From NCBI GenBank assembly GCA_008923315.1, contig WBSF01000009.1, positions 248,001 to 312,000 of the forward strand: a stretch of DNA of 64,000 nucleotides. The letters are read 5' to 3'. Shown here in pieces: positions 10,346 through 23,504 of this stretch. The notes beneath the pieces are model-generated. The model was not told the origin of the DNA. It searched no databases and was given only the letters and a program-made list of their open reading frames with translations. Source of the DNA: Betaproteobacteria bacterium SCN1 (lineage in GTDB: Bacteria > Pseudomonadota > Gammaproteobacteria > Burkholderiales > Thiobacillaceae). The position numbers and the translations under genes are program-made. The stretch's first letter is position 1, and every line of letters starts with the position of its first letter.

Positions 10346-11385
10346 GTCAGGCCGATGTTGAGATCGAAGAGATCGGCCATTTCCGAACCGGTTGCATGGC
10401 TCTGCTGCTGCTGGCCGGCGACGAACTGCCCCAGATCCTGCGGGCCGTTGACGGCGAGCCGGCGGGCCCGGTAGCGCGCCAGCCGCACCTTGGCCCAGGG
10501 AATGAACAGCCCGACCGTCAGAGCGATGAGTACGAGATTGCTGAGATAGAGCCAGATCATGTCGCGCGCGCGCTGATTGCAGTCGAAACCGACCGGACCG
10601 AGTTCGCTGGCGTTGTAGAGCAGATTGGCGGTACGGGCCATGACGAAAGCGCTGACGACGGGGATCATCAGATAAAAGAGCAGAAATCCAAGGCCGACCG
10701 TGCCCGCCGTGGCGGCGGTGACCATTTCCTTCGGCAGACCGGCCGCCTGCAGGACGTAGGCCTGGTAGAAACCATAGACGACGATGGCCAGCGGCAGCAG
10801 CATCAGCGCAAACGCCAGCAGGTAGACGCTCCAGAAAGGTTTGAGCGTGCCGCGATAGCGCGCCGAAGTCTGTCCGTAAACCGTGTGGTCCACGATGAAA
10901 CGCACCTGCCGGTAGGCCAGATAGGGCAGGATCAGGCCCAGCGTCGGGATGAACAGCAATTGCAGGCCGACATAGATGCGCGCCGCTTCGCCGACGGTGC
11001 CGGTGAAATCGAAACGCAGGCCGCGGTAGGCGCTCATCCGGGCATGGAAGCGCAGGCTCGATACGACGATCCACGGCAGGGCGGCGAACAGGGCCAGCAA
11101 GAAGAGAAGGGCCAGCATCGGGGCGAAATACGTGGCCGCGTAATAGGCGACCAGCGCGGCCAGAGCGATGAGGCGGCCCTTGAGTATCTGGAGCGGTGTT
11201 GCAAGGTAGGCAAACGCCTGTCCGTCGATCAGCGTATGGCCGTAGAACCAGCGCAGCGTGCGCACCTTGGCCCAGGCCGAGTAGATGCCGAGTGTGAGCA
11301 GTGTGAGTGCGATGTTGACGATCCAGATGGCGAAATATTCGCCGCCGGTGCCTGTGAATTGCACCGGATAATGCTTGCGTGACAT
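10342..11385 (-). CDS. YjgN family (DUF898) membrane protein
   Basis: Multi-pass inner-membrane protein of 347 residues built from two similar halves. Each half holds a version of the motif seen here as LTLGIYSAWAKVRTLRWFYGHT and later as LTVGLFIPWAKVRLARYRARR, typical of DUF898/YjgN. Its biochemical role is unknown. The stop is shared with the GTG start of the M48 protease, so the two are co-translated and probably work as a unit. The 91 bases upstream separate it from tgt. Confidence 0.85.
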   Translation of the reverse strand: MSRKHYPVQFTGTGGEYFAIWIVNIALTLLTLGIYSAWAKVRTLRWFYGHTLIDGQAFAYLATPLQILKGRLIALAALVAYYAATYFAPMLALLFLLALFAALPWIVVSSLRFHARMSAYRGLRFDFTGTVGEAARIYVGLQLLFIPTLGLILPYLAYRQVRFIVDHTVYGQTSARYRGTLKPFWSVYLLAFALMLLPLAIVVYGFYQAYVLQAAGLPKEMVTAATAGTVGLGFLLFYLMIPVVSAFVMARTANLLYNASELGPVGFDCNQRARDMIWLYLSNLVLIALTVGLFIPWAKVRLARYRARRLAVNGPQDLGQFVAGQQQQSHATGSEMADLFDLNIGLT

Positions 11386-11476
11386 GGTGTCGATCCCCCT
11401 GTGGCTGGTCGGATTGTTGTTATGTAATCGGACTCCGCGCCCGGGATTCTACACGCTGGTGGGCGCGATGCCAGCC

Positions 11477-13596
<2,120 letters not shown>

Positions 13597-13604
13597 GGGC
13601 CGCG

Positions 13605-13610
13605 ATTATA
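13605..13610 (-). promoter_or_regulatory. -10 element for queA-tgt
   Basis: On the minus strand the sequence reads TATAAT, followed by CGCGGCCC and then the queA ATG. I see no convincing -35 box at 16-18 bases. If used with normal spacing, transcription starts at or within two bases of the start codon. It lies back to back with the tRNA-Leu promoter. Confidence 0.5.
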
Positions 13611-13619
13611 GCCGCCGCC

Positions 13620-13649
13620 TTGCCCGGCCCCTTTGGCTTGGGCGATAAT
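13620..13649 (+). promoter_or_regulatory. Probable promoter for tRNA-Leu
   Basis: TTGCCC and GATAAT are separated by 18 bases and end about 40 bases before the tRNA 5' end. Spacing and both hexamers fit a sigma-70 promoter. The assignment is by position and consensus only. Confidence 0.45.
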
Positions 13650-13689
13650 GCGCGGCTTCCGTGCCGGCGCGTTCGTGTCGGCCCCTGTA

Positions 13690-13774
13690 GCCCAGGTGGC
13701 GGAATCGGTAGACGCAGCGGATTCAAAATCCGCCGCCGCAAGGTGTGGGGGTTCGAGTCCCCCCCTGGGCACCA
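13690..13774 (+). tRNA. tRNA-Leu (anticodon CAA)
   Basis: The acceptor strand GCCCAGG pairs with CCTGGGC near the 3' end, followed by discriminator A and an encoded CCA. The D arm contains GGCGGAATCGGTAGACGC. The anticodon stem GCGGA/TCCGC encloses TTCAAAA, so the anticodon is CAA, reading UUG. A long variable arm and the T arm GGGGTTCGAGTCCCC complete a class II tRNA of 85 bases, as expected for leucine. The 273 bases from here to pgi hold no gene; they contain two small GGTGC/GCACC hairpins (13806-13819 and about 13840-13855) and an isolated TATAGT at 13941. Confidence 0.96.
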
Positions 13775-14047
13775 TCCCCTGACGGTTGTTCGGGTTCCCC
13801 GTTCTGGTGCGCATGCACCGCTTTGGCCTGCGGGCACCGTTGGGGTGCGCGTATCGGGCCGACGCGCCCCGTTTGCGGTCGCCTGCTGCGGCGAACTGCA
13901 CAATGACGTTCGCTGTCACAAGGAAAACACGGCTTTTGCCTATAGTGAAATGAAGCGTCCCCTGTGCTGAAAGCATGTGGCACAGGCGTTGCTTTGTGAC
14001 GATTGAGGTGACGGCATGGGCCGTCGCACGAATGCAAGGAGAGGGAA

Positions 14048-15712
14048 ATGTCCGTAGTGCAGGCAATGCACGACGCGGCGGTTGCCGGGCCGTTGCACCG
14101 GCCGGTGTGCCACAGTCTGCGTATGCACCAGGCCGAGATGGCGCAGCTGCACATGCGCGACCTGTTTGCGGCAGACCCGGCACGCTTCGAACGGTTCTCG
14201 CTCCAGGCGGGCGACCTGCTGCTGGACTACTCGAAGAACCGCATCACCGACGAGACCATGAAACTGCTGGTCCACCTGGCGGAAGAGGCCGATGTGGCGG
14301 GCTGGCGCGAACGCATGTTCCGGGGCGAGAAGATCAACCACACGGAGAATCGCGCGGTGCTGCACGTGGCCCTGCGCAACCGCAGCAACACGCCGGTCAT
14401 CGTCGACGGCGAGGACGTGATGCCCAAGGTCAATGCGGTGATCGACCGCATGGGCGCCTTCGCCGAGAAAGTGCGCAGCGGCGAGTGGCGCGGTTACACC
14501 GGCGAACGCATTACCGACGTGGTCAACATCGGCATCGGCGGTTCCGATCTCGGCCCGCAGATGGTCTACCAGGCGCTGAAGCCCTATCGCCATCCGCGTC
14601 TGAAGGTGCATTTCATTTCCAACGTGGACGGCGCGCACGTGAAGGAGACGCTGGAAGCGCTGAACCCGGAGACGACGCTGTTCATCGTGTCGTCCAAGAC
14701 CTTCACCACGCAGGAGACCATGACCAACGCGCATACTGCGCGCGACTGGTTCCTCGCGCAGTCGCAGGCGGAGAAGCACATCGCGAAGCATTTTGTCGCG
14801 GTGTCGACGAACCGCGAGGCGGTTACCGCTTTCGGCATCGACGCGGCCAACATGTTCGAGTTCTGGGACTGGGTCGGCGGCCGCTATTCGCTGTGGTCGG
14901 CGATCGGCCTGTCCATCGTGCTGGCGGTGGGGGCGGAACGCTTCATCGAACTGCTGGAAGGCGCGCATGTCATGGACACGCACTTCCGTACCGCACCGCT
15001 GGCGCAGAACATGCCGGTGATCCTGGCCCTGCTGGGGGTCTGGTACAACAATTTCTTCGACGCGGAATCGCACGCCATCCTGCCGTACGACCATTACCTG
15101 CGCAGCCTGCCGGCCTATCTGGAGCAGGCCGACATGGAATCGAACGGCAAGTCGGTGGACCGCAACGGCAATCACGTCGATTACGCCACCGGACAGATCA
15201 TCTGGGGCGCCACCGGCATCAATGGCCAGCATGCGTTCTACCAGCTGCTGCACCAGGGCACCAAGATGATCCCGGCCGATTTCATCGTCTCGGCCGTGCC
15301 GCACACGCCGGACATGCAGGCGCACCACGACATCCTGATCGCCAATTTCCTGGCCCAGACCGAGGCGCTGATGCGCGGCCGGACATTCGAGGAGACGCGT
15401 GCGCAGACCGGCCAGTTCGTTTCGCACAAGGTGTTCGAGGGCAACCATCCGTCAAATGCCATGCTGCTGAACAAGCTGACGCCGCACGCGCTGGGCATGC
15501 TGATCGCGCTCTACGAGCACAAGATTTTCGTACAGGGCGTGATCTGGAACCTGAATTCCTACGATCAGTGGGGGGTGGAACTCGGCAAGCAGCTCGCCGG
15601 CCGCATCCTGCCGGAACTGCATGCCGACGCGCAGGTTTCCGGCCACGACGCTTCGACCAACGCGCTCATCAACTACTACCGCCGCATGAACCCGTCGCGC
15701 GCTGGCTTATAG
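14048..15712 (+). CDS. pgi: Glucose-6-phosphate isomerase
   Basis: Interconverts glucose 6-phosphate and fructose 6-phosphate. The sugar-phosphate site appears as [13 protein letters not shown] and [24 protein letters not shown] and the C-terminal QWGVELGK motif are also present, in a 554-residue protein. A good AGGAG site precedes the ATG. As first gene of the glycogen island it controls carbon flow between gluconeogenesis and glucose 6-phosphate; glk starts eight bases after its stop. Confidence 0.97.
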   Translation: MSVVQAMHDAAVAGPLHRPVCHSLRMHQAEMAQLHMRDLFAADPARFERFSLQAGDLLLDYSKNRITDETMKLLVHLAEEADVAGWRERMFRGEKINHTENRAVLHVALRNRSNTPVIVDGEDVMPKVNAVIDRMGAFAEKVRSGEWRGYTGERITDVVNIGIGGSDLGPQMVYQALKPYRHPRLKVHFISNVDGAHVKETLEALNPETTLFIVSSKTFTTQETMTNAHTARDWFLAQSQAEKHIAKHFVAVSTNREAVTAFGIDAANMFEFWDWVGGRYSLWSAIGLSIVLAVGAERFIELLEGAHVMDTHFRTAPLAQNMPVILALLGVWYNNFFDAESHAILPYDHYLRSLPAYLEQADMESNGKSVDRNGNHVDYATGQIIWGATGINGQHAFYQLLHQGTKMIPADFIVSAVPHTPDMQAHHDILIANFLAQTEALMRGRTFEETRAQTGQFVSHKVFEGNHPSNAMLLNKLTPHALGMLIALYEHKIFVQGVIWNLNSYDQWGVELGKQLAGRILPELHADAQVSGHDASTNALINYYRRMNPSRAGL

Positions 15713-15720
15713 TGCGTTCT

Positions 15721-16737
15721 ATGGAGCTGATCGCAGGCGATATCGGGGGGACGAAAAGCTGGCTGGCCTGGGTGGACACGCAAGCCGATGCCACGCAGTC
15801 GCCGCGTTTCGAGAAACACTATGCCAGCGCGGATTTCGAATCGGGAGCGGCCCTGCTGGCACAGTTCGTTGCCGACGCTGCGCAGCCCTTCCCGCCCGAT
15901 GCCGCGATTCTCGCGCTGCCCGGGCCGCTCGACGCCCAGCGCGTCGTCCTCACCAATCTCGACTGGACGCTCGATGCCACCGAACTGGCAAAGGCGCTCG
16001 CGATTCCACGGGTGCATTTCGTCAACGATTTTCAGGCCGCCGCCGCCGGCGTGGCGACGCTGGGCGAACAGGACCGCATCGTGCTCAACCCGGGCGCCCC
16101 CCGGGCCGGGGGCGTACGGGCGATCACCGGCGCAGGCACGGGGCTGGGGCTGGCTTTCATGACCCCGGAGGCGAACGGCTGGCGCACCCATCCTTCCGAG
16201 GGCGGTCATGCCGATTTCGCGCCTGCCGGCGCCGCGCAGGCGCGTCTGCTGGATTTCCTGCGCGCGCGTCATGGACACGTCTCGTGGGAACGCGCGCTGT
16301 CGGGCTCGGCGCTGGACGATCTGTACCGTTTCACCTGTATCGAGCGCGGCCAGCCCTTGCCGGAGGCGGTCATGGACGGCGCCCTGCTCGCCGCGCGTGC
16401 GGTGAGCGGCGACGATGCCGCGGCGGAAGCCGCAATCGGCCTGTTCGTCGATCTCTACGGCGCCTGGGTGGGCAATGTGGCGTTGCTGTACCAGCCTGCC
16501 GGCGGGCTCTATATCGCAGGCGGCATCGCCGTGCACTGGGCCGACCGGCTCGATTCGCCGCGTTTCATGGCGGCCGCACTCGACAAGGGGCGCATGCGCA
16601 GCGTGGTCGAACGCACGCCGATCCATCTGATCACCTGCGCGCGGCTGGGCGTGCAGGGCGCCATTGAACTGGCGCGAACCCTGCCAGCCCATGAACGATT
16701 GAATTCCAATACAGCAGTGACGAGGAGTGGGACATGA
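15721..16737 (+). CDS. glk: Glucokinase
   Basis: ATP-dependent hexokinase of the bacterial Glk family. The phosphate loop [11 protein letters not shown] is at residues 6-16, the sugar site includes [12 protein letters not shown] with catalytic Asp, [10 protein letters not shown] is the second phosphate motif, and [12 protein letters not shown] carries the glucose-binding Glu and His. Length is 338 residues. It begins at an ATG eight bases after pgi and its stop overlaps glgC, so glucose released from glycogen can be phosphorylated by a co-expressed enzyme. Confidence 0.94.
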   Translation: MELIAGDIGGTKSWLAWVDTQADATQSPRFEKHYASADFESGAALLAQFVADAAQPFPPDAAILALPGPLDAQRVVLTNLDWTLDATELAKALAIPRVHFVNDFQAAAAGVATLGEQDRIVLNPGAPRAGGVRAITGAGTGLGLAFMTPEANGWRTHPSEGGHADFAPAGAAQARLLDFLRARHGHVSWERALSGSALDDLYRFTCIERGQPLPEAVMDGALLAARAVSGDDAAAEAAIGLFVDLYGAWVGNVALLYQPAGGLYIAGGIAVHWADRLDSPRFMAAALDKGRMRSVVERTPIHLITCARLGVQGAIELARTLPAHERLNSNTAVTRSGT

Positions 16738-18053
16738 CCTTATCGAAGGACGAACAGGCGCGGCTCTACCGCTATTACACCGAACCGAAGATGGTGACGG
16801 ATCTGACGCGCAAGACGCTCGCGCTGGTGCTGGCCGGCGGTGAAGGTTCGCGGCTCAAGGACCTGACCGCGTGGCGCGCGAAGCCCGCCGTGCCCATCGG
16901 CGGCAAGTACCGCATCATCGATTTTTCGCTGTCGAATTGCGTGAATTCGGGCATCCGCCGCATCGGCGTGCTGACGCAGTACAAGTCGCATTCGCTGATC
17001 CGGCACCTGCAGCGGGCCTGGGGCTTCATGCGCGCCGAGATCGGCGAGTTCGTGGAGATCCTGCCGGCGCAGCAGCGCACCAACAAGAAGGAGTGGTACC
17101 AGGGCACGGCGGACGCGCTGTTCCAGAACATCGACATCATGCAGCGGCATCACCCCGAATACGTGCTGGTGCTGGGGGGCGATCACGTCTATACGATGGA
17201 CTACTCGGAAATGCTGCTGCATCACGTGCAGAGCGGTGCGGACTTCACCGTCGGCGCGATCGAGGTGCCGGCGGCGGAAGCGAGCGGCTTCGGCGTGATG
17301 TCGGTCGACGAGACGCTGCGCATCACCAGGTTCACCGAAAAGCCGGTCAGCCCCGACTGCATACCCGGCAAGCCGGGCATCGCGCTGGCGTCGATGGGCA
17401 TCTACATTTTCTCCAAGGATTTTCTCTACAAGACGCTGATCGAGGATGCCGGCAAGACGGGGTCGTCGCACGATTTCGGCAAGGACATCATTCCGTCCAA
17501 CATCGGCGAAGGGCGTGCGATGGCCTTCCCTTTTCGCAATGAGAAAGGCTTGCCTGCCTACTGGCGGGATGTCGGCACGCTGTATTCCTACTGGCAGACC
17601 AACATGGAGCTGTGTTCGGTCGAACCCGAACTCAACCTCTACAACCGCGACTGGCCGATCTGGACCTATCAGCCGCAGTATCCGCCCGCCAAATTCATTC
17701 TGGACGACGACGACCGGCGCGGCGAAGCCATCGATTCGCTGATTGCAGGGGGCTGCATCCTGTCCGGCGCGCGCGTCAAGCGTTCGGTGCTGTTCTTCGC
17801 CACCACGGTCGAGAACTACAGCCACATCAAGGACAGCGTGATCCTGCCCAAGGTGAGCGTCGGCCGGAACTGCCGCATCAATCGCGCCATCATCGACAAG
17901 GGCTGCGTGATCCCCGACGGCATGGTCATCGGCGAGGACAGGGAAGAAGATGCCCGGCGCTTTCATGTCACCCCCGAAGGCATCGTGCTGGTGACGCCGG
18001 CGATGCTGGGACAGAATCTTTACGCAAGGTTGCAGAATGACTACGACGGCTGA
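16734..18053 (+). CDS. glgC: Glucose-1-phosphate adenylyltransferase
   Basis: Makes ADP-glucose from ATP and glucose 1-phosphate, the committed and usually allosterically controlled step of bacterial glycogen synthesis. The nucleotide loop [35 protein letters not shown], the catalytic WYQGTADAL region and FTEKP are present; the C-terminal left-handed helix domain starts near residue 300. Length 439. Its start is shared with the glk stop (ATGA), and its end overlaps the next gene by 17 bases. Confidence 0.97.
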   Translation: MTLSKDEQARLYRYYTEPKMVTDLTRKTLALVLAGGEGSRLKDLTAWRAKPAVPIGGKYRIIDFSLSNCVNSGIRRIGVLTQYKSHSLIRHLQRAWGFMRAEIGEFVEILPAQQRTNKKEWYQGTADALFQNIDIMQRHHPEYVLVLGGDHVYTMDYSEMLLHHVQSGADFTVGAIEVPAAEASGFGVMSVDETLRITRFTEKPVSPDCIPGKPGIALASMGIYIFSKDFLYKTLIEDAGKTGSSHDFGKDIIPSNIGEGRAMAFPFRNEKGLPAYWRDVGTLYSYWQTNMELCSVEPELNLYNRDWPIWTYQPQYPPAKFILDDDDRRGEAIDSLIAGGCILSGARVKRSVLFFATTVENYSHIKDSVILPKVSVGRNCRINRAIIDKGCVIPDGMVIGEDREEDARRFHVTPEGIVLVTPAMLGQNLYARLQNDYDG

Positions 18054-19770
18054 ACCGCTCAATGTGGTGCTGTGCTGGCACATGCACCAGCCCTATTACC
18101 GGGAAGGGCTCAAGGGCGCCTACCACCTGCCCTGGGTCTACCTGCACGGCATCAAGGACTACAGCGACATGGCCGCGCATCTGGAACGGCATCCGGACAT
18201 GCGCGCGGTGGTCAATTTCGCGCCGATATTGCTGGAACAGCTCGACGACTACGGGCAGCAGATGGACGCCCTGCTGAAGCACGGCAAGCCGACGCAGGAC
18301 CACATGCTCAATCTGCTCGCCGGCATCGAACGCATCCCTTCCGATGTGGACAGCCGCCTGCGCATCGTGCAGGACTGCCAGCGCTGCCACGCGCCGCGCA
18401 TGATCCATCCCTACCCCGCGTTTCACCGGCTGCTGCGCATGATCGGCGCCACCGATGCGGCCGGCGTCGGCAGCGCAGGGCTGGAGGAGCATCTGCGCTA
18501 CCTGTCCGAGCAGTATTTCCTCGATCTTCTGACCTGGTACCACCTGGCCTGGCTGGGGCATGCACTCAAGCAGCTGCCGCTGGCGCAGCGCCTGCTGAAG
18601 CAGGAAAAGGATTTTTCCGCCGCCGACCGCCACGAACTGCTGCATCTGATGCAGGGCTGCATGGCCGGCCTGATCCCGCGCTATCGCGCTTTGGCCGAGC
18701 GCAGGCAGATCGAACTGTCGATGACGCCTTACTGCCACCCCATCGTGCCCCTGCTCAACGATTTTTCCAACATGCGCGACGCGCAACCGGACGCACCTGC
18801 GCCGCAGGCATCGGGCTACCCGGGCGGTGTGGCGCGTTCGCGATGGCATCTGCAGCGCGGCGTCGAAGTGTTCGAGCGCTACTTCGGCATGAAGCCCGTC
18901 GGCGTCTGGCTGTCCGAAGGCGGCGTCAGCGAGGATGCACTCGCCCTGCTCGACGAAATGGGATTTGCCTGGACCGCGTCGGGTGAGGGCGTGTGGCGTG
19001 GCAGCTGTGCCAAGTCCGGCTGCCGGGAGGAGGACGTGAACACCAAGCGCGGCCTCTTCGCACCGGCAAAAATCGACGGTTGCCGGACGCGTGTGTTTTT
19101 CCGCGACGACGGCCTGTCGGACCTGATCGGTTTCAAATACAGCGACTGGCATGCCGACGACGCCGTCGGCGATTTCGTGCAGCATCTGGAGAACATTGCC
19201 GGTTTCTTCGGCAAGGAGGCGGGCAACCGTGTCGTGTCGGTCATTCTTGATGGCGAAAATGCCTGGGAGTACTACCCGGACAATGGTCACTTCTTTCTCG
19301 ATGCACTTTACGCGGCGCTGCCGGACCGCACGCTGATCCGGCCCGGCACCTTCGCCGAGCAGGCCGCGCGCTTGCCGGCGCGGCCGATGAAACGGCTGGC
19401 GGCCGGCAGCTGGGTCTACGGCAGTTTTTCCACCTGGGTCGGCTCGGACGACAAGAATCGTGGCTGGGATTATCTGGTCGCCGCCAAACAGGCGTTCGAT
19501 GCAACCGTCGCGTCCGGAAAGCTGTCCGCAGAACAGACCGGCTCCGCCCTGCACCAGCTTGCCGTATGCGAAGGCTCGGACTGGTTCTGGTGGTTCGGCG
19601 ATTACAACCCCGCCGGCAGCGTCTCCGATTTCGAGCAGCTTTACCGTACCCAGTTGCGGGAGCTCTACCGGCTCATCGGCGTCGCGCCGCCCGCATTGCT
19701 CGACGTGCCGCTGTCGCAGGGCGGGGGATGGGCCGAGAACGCCGGCACCATGCGCCGCAACGCGGGGTGA
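18037..19770 (+). CDS. Glycoside hydrolase family 57 protein
   Basis: A 577-residue GH57 enzyme, a retaining alpha-glucan hydrolase or transferase family. The N-terminal [11 protein letters not shown] motif, the [20 protein letters not shown] segment that carries the expected nucleophile Glu, and [16 protein letters not shown] with the acid/base Asp are all visible. Placement inside a glycogen operon suggests it trims or rearranges alpha-1,4-glucan; whether it is an amylase or a branching or debranching type cannot be settled by eye. It overlaps glgC by 17 bases, so the genes are coupled. Confidence 0.9.
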   Translation: MTTTAEPLNVVLCWHMHQPYYREGLKGAYHLPWVYLHGIKDYSDMAAHLERHPDMRAVVNFAPILLEQLDDYGQQMDALLKHGKPTQDHMLNLLAGIERIPSDVDSRLRIVQDCQRCHAPRMIHPYPAFHRLLRMIGATDAAGVGSAGLEEHLRYLSEQYFLDLLTWYHLAWLGHALKQLPLAQRLLKQEKDFSAADRHELLHLMQGCMAGLIPRYRALAERRQIELSMTPYCHPIVPLLNDFSNMRDAQPDAPAPQASGYPGGVARSRWHLQRGVEVFERYFGMKPVGVWLSEGGVSEDALALLDEMGFAWTASGEGVWRGSCAKSGCREEDVNTKRGLFAPAKIDGCRTRVFFRDDGLSDLIGFKYSDWHADDAVGDFVQHLENIAGFFGKEAGNRVVSVILDGENAWEYYPDNGHFFLDALYAALPDRTLIRPGTFAEQAARLPARPMKRLAAGSWVYGSFSTWVGSDDKNRGWDYLVAAKQAFDATVASGKLSAEQTGSALHQLAVCEGSDWFWWFGDYNPAGSVSDFEQLYRTQLRELYRLIGVAPPALLDVPLSQGGGWAENAGTMRRNAG

Positions 19771-19803
19771 CCTCCTGTTTCCGCAACGACCGGACAACCA
19801 TCA

Positions 19804-21168
19804 ATGATTCCCGATTCGCGCCGTGCCGGCATTCTGCTGCATCCCACGTCCCTGCCTTCCGGCACGCTGGTGGATGCCGAGCGCTGGCTGGACTGGTTGC
19901 ATGAAGCCGGGGTGGGCGTATGGCAGATGCTGCCGCTCGGCCAGCCGCTGATCGGTTTGTCGCCTTATCAGTGCGCTTCGGCCTTTGCCGCGAATGCCGC
20001 GCTTTTCGGTCTCGAAGCCGCCGGACAGGCCGAACCCGACGCAGCCGAGTTCGCGGCTTGGTGTGCGCGCCAGGCACACTGGCTGGACGATTTTGCACGC
20101 TTCGTCGTCATCAAATCGATGCAGGGCGGCGCGTCGTGGAGCGACTGGCCCGAACCGCTGCGCGACCGGACCCCCGATGCGCTGGCGGCGCTCGATCGGG
20201 ATCAGGCCGTCGCGCTGCGTAAGGTGCGTCTTGCGCAATATCGGGTTGCGCTGCGCTGGCGTGCGATACGCGCCGCCGCGGCTGCGCGCGGCATCGCGCT
20301 GTTCGGCGACATGCCGATCTTCGTTGCGCACGACAGTGCCGACGTGTGGGCGCGCCGCGGGCTGTTCCTGCTCGATGCGGCCGGACATCCCACTGTGGTC
20401 ACGGGCGTGCCGCCGGACTATTTTTCGGAGACGGGGCAGCGCTGGGGCAATCCGCACTACGATTGGGCGGCAATGCAGGCCGACGGCTTCGCATGGTGGC
20501 GGCAGCGTCTCGCCGCGCACTTCGAGTGGTTCGATCTGGTGCGCATCGACCATTTCCGCGGCCTGGCCGCGGCCTGGGCGATTCCGGCAGGCGAGCCCAC
20601 CGCGATCTGGGGCGAATGGGTGCCCGCCCCTGGCGAGGCGCTGTTGCAGGCCATCGTGGACGCTCTCGGCCGGCTGCCCCTGGTGGCCGAAGACCTCGGT
20701 ATCATCACGCCCGACGTCATTGCCCTGCGCCATGCATTTGGCCTGCCGGGCATGGCCGTGCTGCAATTCGCCTTCGACGATCACGGCGACAATCCGCACA
20801 AGCCGCAGAACGTGACGCCGGACACCGTGTACTACACCGGCACGCATGACAACGACACCACCGCTGGCTGGTGGGCCGCCCAGCCGGACGCGATGCGCCG
20901 GAAGGCGATGGATCAACTCGGCGTCAACGACCCGGGCAGCATGCTGGCGGCGATGATCGAGACGGTGCTGGCAAGCCCGGCCGCGCTTGCCGTGCTGCCC
21001 ATGCAGGACGTGCTGGGTCTGGGCAGTACGGCGCGCATGAATACGCCGGGCACCGAGACAGGCAACTGGACCTGGCGCTTCGACTGGGCGGACCTGCCGC
21101 CCGATCTGGCCCCGCGTTTGCTAGAACAACTACAGAAAACCGATCGATGCGAGACGACCCGAACATGA
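19804..21168 (+). CDS. malQ: 4-alpha-glucanotransferase (amylomaltase)
   Basis: GH77 enzyme that moves segments of alpha-1,4-glucan between chains. Signature parts: [13 protein letters not shown] at the N-terminus, [17 protein letters not shown] with the nucleophile Asp, [13 protein letters not shown] with the acid Glu, and [15 protein letters not shown] with the transition-state Asp. At 454 residues it lacks the extra N-terminal domains of enterobacterial MalQ. The stop overlaps the preferred glgB start as ATGA. Confidence 0.93.
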   Translation: MIPDSRRAGILLHPTSLPSGTLVDAERWLDWLHEAGVGVWQMLPLGQPLIGLSPYQCASAFAANAALFGLEAAGQAEPDAAEFAAWCARQAHWLDDFARFVVIKSMQGGASWSDWPEPLRDRTPDALAALDRDQAVALRKVRLAQYRVALRWRAIRAAAAARGIALFGDMPIFVAHDSADVWARRGLFLLDAAGHPTVVTGVPPDYFSETGQRWGNPHYDWAAMQADGFAWWRQRLAAHFEWFDLVRIDHFRGLAAAWAIPAGEPTAIWGEWVPAPGEALLQAIVDALGRLPLVAEDLGIITPDVIALRHAFGLPGMAVLQFAFDDHGDNPHKPQNVTPDTVYYTGTHDNDTTAGWWAAQPDAMRRKAMDQLGVNDPGSMLAAMIETVLASPAALAVLPMQDVLGLGSTARMNTPGTETGNWTWRFDWADLPPDLAPRLLEQLQKTDRCETTRT

Positions 21169-23372
21169 ACGCGCCTTTGCCGCGCCCCGCCACCGCGCCC
21201 CTGCCGGCCATCAGCGCACCCATCATGCGCCTGCAGACCGGTACCCATCACGATCCTTTCGAGGTGCTGGGCCTGCATCTGCAGCCCGATGGCACCACGA
21301 TCGTGCGTGTATTCATGCCCGAAGCCGAGGCCGTCGAGGTGGCGGGCGCACGCATGACGCGCGTGGCCGGTACCGACTGTTTCGAGTACGCGGCGCCCGC
21401 CGGCACGATATTCGACCGGCATCCCCTGCTGCGCTGGCAGGACAAGCGCGGCGGCGCCTGGCACCTGGGGCACAGCCCCTATACCTTCGACGCGCAGCTT
21501 GGCGAAATCGACCTGCATCTCTTCGGCGAGGGCCGGCATTTCCGGATATGGCAGGTGCTCGGCGCCCGTCTCCGGGTGCTGGACGGCGTGCCGGGCTGCC
21601 TGTTCGCCGTGTGGGCGCCGGCGGCGCAGCGCGTCAGCGTCGTCGGCGATTTCAACGACTGGGACGGCCGCCGCCACCCGATGCGCTGCCGCGGGGCATC
21701 CGGCGTATGGGAGCTGTTCGTTCCCGAGCTGACGGCCGGCGCCGCCTACAAATTCGAGATTCTCGGCAACCGCGGACAGCTCGCGAAAAAGACCGACCCC
21801 TATGCGCGGCAGATGTTTCTGCGGCCGGAAACCACCAGCCGCATTCCGGCGGATACGTGCTATGACTGGGGCGATGCCGGCTGGATCGCCGCGCGCGCGC
21901 ATTTCGACTGGCAGCATCGGCCCGTCAGCATCTACGAGGTCCACGCCGGCTCCTGGCGCCGGCACGAAGACGGCAGTTTCTATTCCTGGACCGAGCTCGC
22001 CGCCGAGCTGATTCCCTATGTGCGCGATCTCGGATACACCCATATCGAGCTGTTGCCGGTGGCCGAACACCCGCTCGATGCGTCATGGGGTTACCAGATT
22101 TCCGGTTACTACGCGCCGACCGCGCGCTTCGGCACGCCCGACGATTTCCGCGCTTTCGTCGATGCCTGCCACCAGGCCGGCATCGGCGTGCTGCTCGACT
22201 GGGTGCCGGCGCACTTTCCGAAGGACGACTGGGCGCTGGCGCGTTTCACCGGTGAAGCGGTCTACGAACACGAGGACCCGCGCCGGGGCGAGCATCAGGA
22301 CTGGGGTACGCTGATCTTCAATTTCGGTCGTAACGAGGTGCGCAATTTTCTCGTCGCCAATGCGCTCTACTGGATCGAGGAATTTCACATCGACGGTCTG
22401 CGGGTCGATGCGGTCGCTTCGATGCTTTATCTCGATTACTCGCGGCGCGAGGGCGAGTGGCTGCCGAATCAATACGGCGGCCGCGAGAATATCGAGGCGA
22501 TCCATTTCCTGCGGGAGATGAATACCGAAGTGCACGCGCGTTTTCCCGGCGTGCTGACGGTTGCCGAGGAATCGACCGCCTGGCCGGCGGTGTCGCGCCC
22601 GGTCGAGCTGGGTGGTCTGGGTTTTTCGATGAAATGGAACATGGGCTGGATGAACGACAGCCTGTCGTATATCGAAAAGGACCCGGTCTACCGCAAATAT
22701 CAGCACAACCAGCTGACCTTCAGCCAGATGTATGCGTGGACGGAGAACTTCGTGCTGCCGCTCTCGCACGACGAAGTCGTGCACATGAAGAAGAGCCTGC
22801 TCGACAAGATGCCGGGCGATGTCTGGCAGCGTTTCGCCAACCTGCGCGCGTTTTTCGCGTGGCAGTATGCGCACCCCGGCAAGAAACTGCTGTTCATGGG
22901 CGGCGAGTTCGGCCAGTGGAACGAATGGCGGGAGGCAGGCCAGCTCGACTGGACGCTCACCGGCTTTCCGGTGCACGACGGCATCCGCGCGCTGGTGCGC
23001 GATCTCAACCGGCTGTATGCGGGCGAACCGGCGTTGTACGCGTTCGACCACGATCCACGCGGCTTTGGCTGGATCGACTGTCACGATGCCGACCAGTCGG
23101 TACTGAGTTTCGTGCGCTACGGTCCGCCGGAGGCATCGCCCATCATCGTGCTGCTGAATTTCACGCCGATACCGCGTCGCGGTTACCGCATCGGCGTGCC
23201 TGCAGGCACGGCCTGGTGCGAAGTGCTCAATACCGACTCGGTCTACTACGGCGGCAGCAATCTCGGCAACGGCAAGCCTTTGCCCGCGGAGGCCCGGCCG
23301 TGGATGGGGTTCGATCATTCGGTCGAAGTGACCCTGCCGCCTCTGGGCGCGATTTTTCTGAAACCCTGCTGA
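21165..23372 (+). CDS. glgB: 1,4-alpha-glucan branching enzyme
   Basis: GH13 enzyme that adds alpha-1,6 branches to glycogen. The N-terminal starch-binding-like domains contain [11 protein letters not shown] and [17 protein letters not shown]. The catalytic barrel has [25 protein letters not shown] (nucleophile Asp), VAEESTAWP (acid Glu) and [13 protein letters not shown] take the ATG overlapping the malQ stop, giving 735 residues; an in-frame ATG six codons earlier (21147) is equally possible. The 132 bases that follow hold an 8-bp stem (23403-23410 with 23431-23438) and no gene. Confidence 0.96.
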   Translation: MNAPLPRPATAPLPAISAPIMRLQTGTHHDPFEVLGLHLQPDGTTIVRVFMPEAEAVEVAGARMTRVAGTDCFEYAAPAGTIFDRHPLLRWQDKRGGAWHLGHSPYTFDAQLGEIDLHLFGEGRHFRIWQVLGARLRVLDGVPGCLFAVWAPAAQRVSVVGDFNDWDGRRHPMRCRGASGVWELFVPELTAGAAYKFEILGNRGQLAKKTDPYARQMFLRPETTSRIPADTCYDWGDAGWIAARAHFDWQHRPVSIYEVHAGSWRRHEDGSFYSWTELAAELIPYVRDLGYTHIELLPVAEHPLDASWGYQISGYYAPTARFGTPDDFRAFVDACHQAGIGVLLDWVPAHFPKDDWALARFTGEAVYEHEDPRRGEHQDWGTLIFNFGRNEVRNFLVANALYWIEEFHIDGLRVDAVASMLYLDYSRREGEWLPNQYGGRENIEAIHFLREMNTEVHARFPGVLTVAEESTAWPAVSRPVELGGLGFSMKWNMGWMNDSLSYIEKDPVYRKYQHNQLTFSQMYAWTENFVLPLSHDEVVHMKKSLLDKMPGDVWQRFANLRAFFAWQYAHPGKKLLFMGGEFGQWNEWREAGQLDWTLTGFPVHDGIRALVRDLNRLYAGEPALYAFDHDPRGFGWIDCHDADQSVLSFVRYGPPEASPIIVLLNFTPIPRRGYRIGVPAGTAWCEVLNTDSVYYGGSNLGNGKPLPAEARPWMGFDHSVEVTLPPLGAIFLKPC

Positions 23373-23504
23373 TGATGAGTGCGCGAAGGGCTCGGGGCAA
23401 GGATTCAGGGATGTGCGGTTGTGCCGTGCGCCCTGAATTCATGAAAACACGGCGCAGCCGGGTAACCCCCAGCTTCTAAATTCCAGCCCCTAACGCCTAA
23501 AAAA

